From Paracoccus xiamenensis (GTDB lineage: Bacteria > Pseudomonadota > Alphaproteobacteria > Rhodobacterales > Rhodobacteraceae): a stretch of 64,000 bases of DNA. Where the stretch lies: NCBI RefSeq assembly GCF_011308835.1, contig NZ_JAAOHY010000009.1:62001-126000 (forward strand). The letters are read 5' to 3'. The translations under genes and the position numbers were made by a program. Numbering within the stretch: position 1 is the stretch's first letter; each line of letters opens with the position of its first letter. The notes under the pieces are model-generated. The model was not told the origin of the DNA. It saw only the letters and a list, made by a program, of their open reading frames with translations, and did no database searches. Below are positions 60,840 to 64,000 of the stretch, one piece after another.

Positions 60840-61766
60840 CTACAAGGTAGTTCCGGGCCATTGGCCCGCGGTAACCAGCTTATGGACCTCTGCGGTCAGA
60901 AATTCGGCGAATCCGCTGGTCAGGCGCGATCCGGGGCGATTCAGCGGTGTCATCAGGATCAGAGTGCGGTCGATGGTGCGCCGCACGATCGGCCGCGCGA
61001 TCAGCTTGCCGGCGCGGATCTGGGTGATGACACTGACCAGCGGCAGGATCGTGTTGCCAAGACCCCGCTCCACAAAGGCCAGCATGGTCGGCAGGATATC
61101 GATTTCCAAGACCACATTCAGGTCAATCTTCTCGGCATGGGCGATTGCGTCGATGCGGCCGCGCAGCCCGTGTTCGGGATTGGGCAGGATCAGCGGCTGA
61201 TTCAGCGCCTCATGCGCGTGGATCGGTATGCCGTCCGAGCTGGCCGCGCCGGTCGATGGCTGAATTAGAAAAAGTTGCTCTAAAAGAATTGGTTGAGATT
61301 TTATCAGGGTAGATTTCTGTCCTTCGTAAGCCACGCCGAGGTCGATCTTTCCGCGCAGCAGCCAGTCCTGGACGTGGCCGCTGAACCCGGACACGATCCG
61401 CAGCTTCACCTCGGGGAAATTCTGCATCGTGCGTTCGATCATATGGGTGGCCAGAATCTCGGCCACGGTCGGCGGCAGTCCCAGTGTCACGGTTCCCGTC
61501 AGCAGGCGCTGATCGCCTGTAAGATCGCCGGCGAGGTTGTCGATTTCCTCGATAATGGCCTTGGCGCGGCGGGCGAGGCGCAGCCCTTCCTCGGTCGGCA
61601 TTACACCGCGACCGTGGCGGCGCAGAAGGACGACGTTCAGTTCCTCTTCCAGCGCCTTGACCTGACGCGAAAGGGCGGGTTGCGCGATGCGAAGGTGTTC
61701 TGCGGCGGCGGTAATGCTGCTGAGTTCGACGATCTGGATAAAGTTGCGCAGCTGGCGGATATCCAT
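60840..61766 (-). CDS. LysR-family regulator
   Basis: A 308-residue LysR regulator. HTH at about 1-60 (MDIRQLRNFIQIVELSSITAAAEHLRIAQPALSRQVKALEEEL) and an effector domain at about 90-300. The sequence is of the Nac/CynR-like group. It is divergent from the TAXI binding-protein gene across 160 bp, the likely target. AT-rich sequence around 61789-61812 (ATATATTAATAATGC) lies where operator and promoter should be. It is convergent with the acyl-CoA operon. Confidence 0.9.
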   Translation of the reverse strand: MDIRQLRNFIQIVELSSITAAAEHLRIAQPALSRQVKALEEELNVVLLRRHGRGVMPTEEGLRLARRAKAIIEEIDNLAGDLTGDQRLLTGTVTLGLPPTVAEILATHMIERTMQNFPEVKLRIVSGFSGHVQDWLLRGKIDLGVAYEGQKSTLIKSQPILLEQLFLIQPSTGAASSDGIPIHAHEALNQPLILPNPEHGLRGRIDAIAHAEKIDLNVVLEIDILPTMLAFVERGLGNTILPLVSVITQIRAGKLIARPIVRRTIDRTLILMTPLNRPGSRLTSGFAEFLTAEVHKLVTAGQWPGTTL

Positions 61767-61926
61767 CCATGCCTCCGTGGCATCACTGATATATTAATAA
61801 TGCATTTGAAACATGGGCGCCAGTCTTCCACGGTGTATTCACGAATGGCAGGGTGCCGCGACGCGTAGCTGCCGCGGCCCGACGGAGGAGGTCGACCACC
61901 TGCCCAACAATCGGGAGGAACAACGC

Positions 61927-63051
61927 ATGACGAAAACCTATCGCGCGGCCGCCTTCGCCGCCTTGATGACCGCCGCGCTGCCAGCTGCGGCGCAGGAACT
62001 GCCGCAAACGATGATCTGGACGTCTTATGACGTCGGCTCGGCCGGCTATGCCGAGGCCTCGGCCATTGCCGACGCCTTCGGCAAGCAGTTCGGCACGCGT
62101 GTCCGCATTCAGCCTTCGGGCAGCGGCATCGGACGATTGCAGCCGTTGTTTCAAGGCCGCGCCGATTACGCCTTTCTGGCGACCGAGGCCTTTTTCATCA
62201 ACGAAGGGGCATTCGATTTCGCGGTGCCGGAATGGGGGCCGCGCGCCTTGCGCGCCGTTGCCGGCCGTCCCGCCGGCATCACCCTGATCACCGCCGGTGA
62301 TGCCGGGATCGACACCATCGCCGACGCGCGCGGCAAGCGTATCGCCTTTGTCGCCGGCAACCCGTCGGTCAATGTCAAATGCGAGGCCATCCTGGCCTTC
62401 GGCGGCCTGTCGCTGGACGATGTCGAAGTGGTGACCTTCCCGACCTATGCCGCGGCCATGTCGTCGATGACGCGCAACGAATCCGATGCGACCTGCACCA
62501 CACCGACCACCAGCCAGCTGTATGAACTGGCCGAAAGTCCGCGTGGCATCCACTATGCCCCGATCGAAGCCGACAATCAGGAAGGGTGGGATGCGCTTCT
62601 AAGCGTGCTGCCGATCATGAGCCCGTCTGACGAGGATATCGCCGCCGGCCTGCCCGAGGGCGAGATCGCCAAGATGGCCGCTTATCGCTATCCGGTCATC
62701 ACCACGCTGCCGGAAAAGACCGATGACGAGGTCTATGCCTTCATCAAGGCGCTGGATGAGTCCTTCGATCTTTACAAGGACGGCACCGCGACGATGAAAC
62801 GCTGGACGCTGGAACAGTCCGGCAAGCCCGCAATTGACGTGCCCTTCCATGACGGCGCCATCCGTTATCTGAAAGAAAAGGGTATCTGGACGGCCGAAGA
62901 CGACGCCTGGAACCAGAAGCGGGTCGAACGCGAAGCCGCGCTTATCGCAGCATGGGAAGAGTTCACCGCGGCGAATTCCGGCCTTGCCGGCGAGGAATTC
63001 ACCAATGCCTGGATGGCGCGCCGCGCCGAGGTCCTGGCCGGTCTCAGTTAA
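61927..63051 (+). CDS. TAXI-type TRAP transporter substrate-binding protein
   Basis: A 374-residue periplasmic protein of the TAXI class (TRAP-associated extracytoplasmic immunogenic). The signal peptide ends near AAAQEL (residue 24). TMIWTSYDVGSAGYAEASAIADAFGKQFGTRVRIQPSGSGIGRLQPLFQGRADYAF is the characteristic N-terminal half. The frame is open back to 61813 but GGGAGGAA stands 7 bp before the ATG at 61927. The transporter permease gene follows after a terminator-like hairpin. Substrates of this class are usually small organic acids or amino acids; here unknown. Confidence 0.9.
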   Translation: MTKTYRAAAFAALMTAALPAAAQELPQTMIWTSYDVGSAGYAEASAIADAFGKQFGTRVRIQPSGSGIGRLQPLFQGRADYAFLATEAFFINEGAFDFAVPEWGPRALRAVAGRPAGITLITAGDAGIDTIADARGKRIAFVAGNPSVNVKCEAILAFGGLSLDDVEVVTFPTYAAAMSSMTRNESDATCTTPTTSQLYELAESPRGIHYAPIEADNQEGWDALLSVLPIMSPSDEDIAAGLPEGEIAKMAAYRYPVITTLPEKTDDEVYAFIKALDESFDLYKDGTATMKRWTLEQSGKPAIDVPFHDGAIRYLKEKGIWTAEDDAWNQKRVEREAALIAAWEEFTAANSGLAGEEFTNAWMARRAEVLAGLS

Positions 63052-63064
63052 GCCCCAACGCATG

Positions 63065-63090
63065 CGGGGACGCCACGGCGTCCCCGTTTT
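63065..63090 (+). terminator. Terminator/attenuator between TAXI binding protein and permease
   Basis: CGGGGACGCC and GGCGTCCCCG form a 10-bp stem (loop of 2) followed by TTTT. It lies 13 bp after the binding-protein stop and 70 bp before the permease, so some transcripts would stop after the binding-protein gene. Confidence 0.75.
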
Positions 63091-63159
63091 CGCTTTCAGG
63101 AATAGATGGTCCCGGTGCGCAGGTTCCGGGGGAACATCCCGCAGGTCAGGATCTCGTTC

Positions 63160-64000
63160 ATGACGTCCCAAGATCACCACAAAGACCCGACTGAAGCGCC
63201 GGGCGGCGCGGCAGACACCGATCACGCACCGGCGCTGACGACGCAAACCGTACTGGCGGGAGATTCGCCAGAGACCCGGCTGGTGCGCTGGCTGGTCATC
63301 GCGCTTGGCGCACTGGGCGTCCTGATGGCGATTAATCAGCAATTCCTGCTGAATCTGTTTGGGTTTCAGCCGCTGGGGAACGCCTATCTGTACTATCTGA
63401 TCGGCATTTTTCTGGCCATCGCCTTCCTGACCCTGCCGGTGAGCAGTGGGCAGAACGGCCGGCTTTTGTGGCTGAACCTGCCGCTGGCCGTCGCTGCACT
63501 GGTCAGCGCAACCTGGCTTGGCATGCACGGGCTGGAAATCATTCAGCAGGGCTGGGAATACGACGCCCCGCCGATGGCCGACCTGATGGCCAGCATCCTG
63601 ATCGTGCTGGTGCTGGAGGGCGTACGCCGCGCCGGCGGTAACATTCTGCTGGGTACTGCGGTGCTTTTCGGCACCTATCCGCTTTACGCCGATTACATGC
63701 CGGGATTTCTGTGGGGCACTTCCTATTCGCCGCTTGGCACCGTGCGCGCCTATGTGCTGGGGGTCGAGGGGATCATCGGCATTCCGATGCAGGTGGTGGC
63801 CGAACTGGTGATCGGCTTTGTCATCTTCGGCTCGGTCCTTGTCGTCACCAAGGGCAGCGATTTCTTCATGGAGCTGGCCTCGGCGCTGCTGGGCCACAGC
63901 CGCGGCGGTCCGGCCAAGGTGGCGGTGCTGGGTTCGGGCATCCTTGGCTCGCTGTCGGGCAGCGTGATTTCCAACATCCTGACCTCTGGGCCGTTTTCGA
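63160..64000 (+). CDS. TRAP transporter fused permease (DctQM type), 3' end missing
   Basis: From the ATG at 63160 the frame is open to the right edge, 280 codons without a stop. The first 45 residues are hydrophilic, then helices follow around LVRWLVIALGALGVLMAI, LYYLIGIFLAIAFLTLPV, ASILIVLVLEGVRRAGG, VVAELVIGFVIFGSVLVVT and KVAVLGSGILGSLSGSVISN. GSLSGSVISNILTSG is a conserved block of the fused small-large permease that partners TAXI proteins. The C-terminal channel half lies beyond the window. Confidence 0.88.
   Translation, partial: MTSQDHHKDPTEAPGGAADTDHAPALTTQTVLAGDSPETRLVRWLVIALGALGVLMAINQQFLLNLFGFQPLGNAYLYYLIGIFLAIAFLTLPVSSGQNGRLLWLNLPLAVAALVSATWLGMHGLEIIQQGWEYDAPPMADLMASILIVLVLEGVRRAGGNILLGTAVLFGTYPLYADYMPGFLWGTSYSPLGTVRAYVLGVEGIIGIPMQVVAELVIGFVIFGSVLVVTKGSDFFMELASALLGHSRGGPAKVAVLGSGILGSLSGSVISNILTSGPFS

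Overview
The window looks like chromosomal DNA of a Paracoccus-like member of the Rhodobacteraceae (Alphaproteobacteria). It has high GC, dense and mostly short-gapped genes, several TRAP transporters, a divergent putR-putA pair as known from Rhodobacter, a class II (B12-dependent) ribonucleotide reductase and an frcBCA-type sugar transporter. I see no rRNA, tRNA, CRISPR array, insertion sequence or phage gene. Species assignment is inference.

Layout. 1-2.4 kb: the start of a GguC-like gene cut by the left edge, its divergent GbpR-like LysR regulator and a PhzF-family enzyme. 2.4-7 kb: an RND multidrug pump (inner-membrane transporter and adaptor, no outer-membrane factor). 7-11 kb: putR and bifunctional putA for proline oxidation. 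11-27 kb: a large hydroxyproline island. It holds a DapA-family deaminase, a GntR regulator, a proline-racemase-family protein with a TRAP transporter, an amino-acid ABC transporter in one operon with a D-amino-acid oxidoreductase, 4-hydroxyproline 2-epimerase and fused aconitase X, then a 2-ketoglutarate semialdehyde dehydrogenase divergent from a pyrroline-2-carboxylate reductase. 27-36 kb: an RTX protein with a Hint domain, a CurA-like reductase, an RpiR regulator with a divergent class III aminotransferase, a GNAT enzyme, a cell-wall hydrolase lipoprotein, and ornithine cyclodeaminase with a divergent Lrp regulator. 36-40.5 kb: nrdJ and a TAT-exported CpdB-like nucleotidase. 40.5-47.5 kb: frcACB with a ROK regulator, then metNIQ. 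47.7-51.8 kb: GntR, TRAP and an RpiB-like isomerase. 52-60.7 kb: an acyl-CoA degradation cluster under an IclR regulator. 60.8-64 kb: LysR, TAXI binding protein and a TRAP permease cut by the right edge.

How the genes work together. Trans-4-hydroxy-L-proline can be epimerised, oxidised, deaminated and oxidised to 2-oxoglutarate by four enzymes encoded here. 3-hydroxyprolines can be dehydrated and reduced to L-proline. Ornithine cyclodeaminase also makes L-proline, and PutA oxidises it to glutamate. Two palindromic motifs recur at the island promoters (ATAC-N5-GTAT at three, TGTCGAC at three), suggesting a shared regulon. Four separate transport operons have a strong stem-loop between the binding-protein gene and the first permease gene.

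The points most worth checking are the Ser/Thr active site of the proline-racemase-family protein, the two operator motifs, a duplicated-motif membrane protein ending the acyl-CoA operon, a split MFE-2-like beta-oxidation pair, and an unassigned structured leader before metN.
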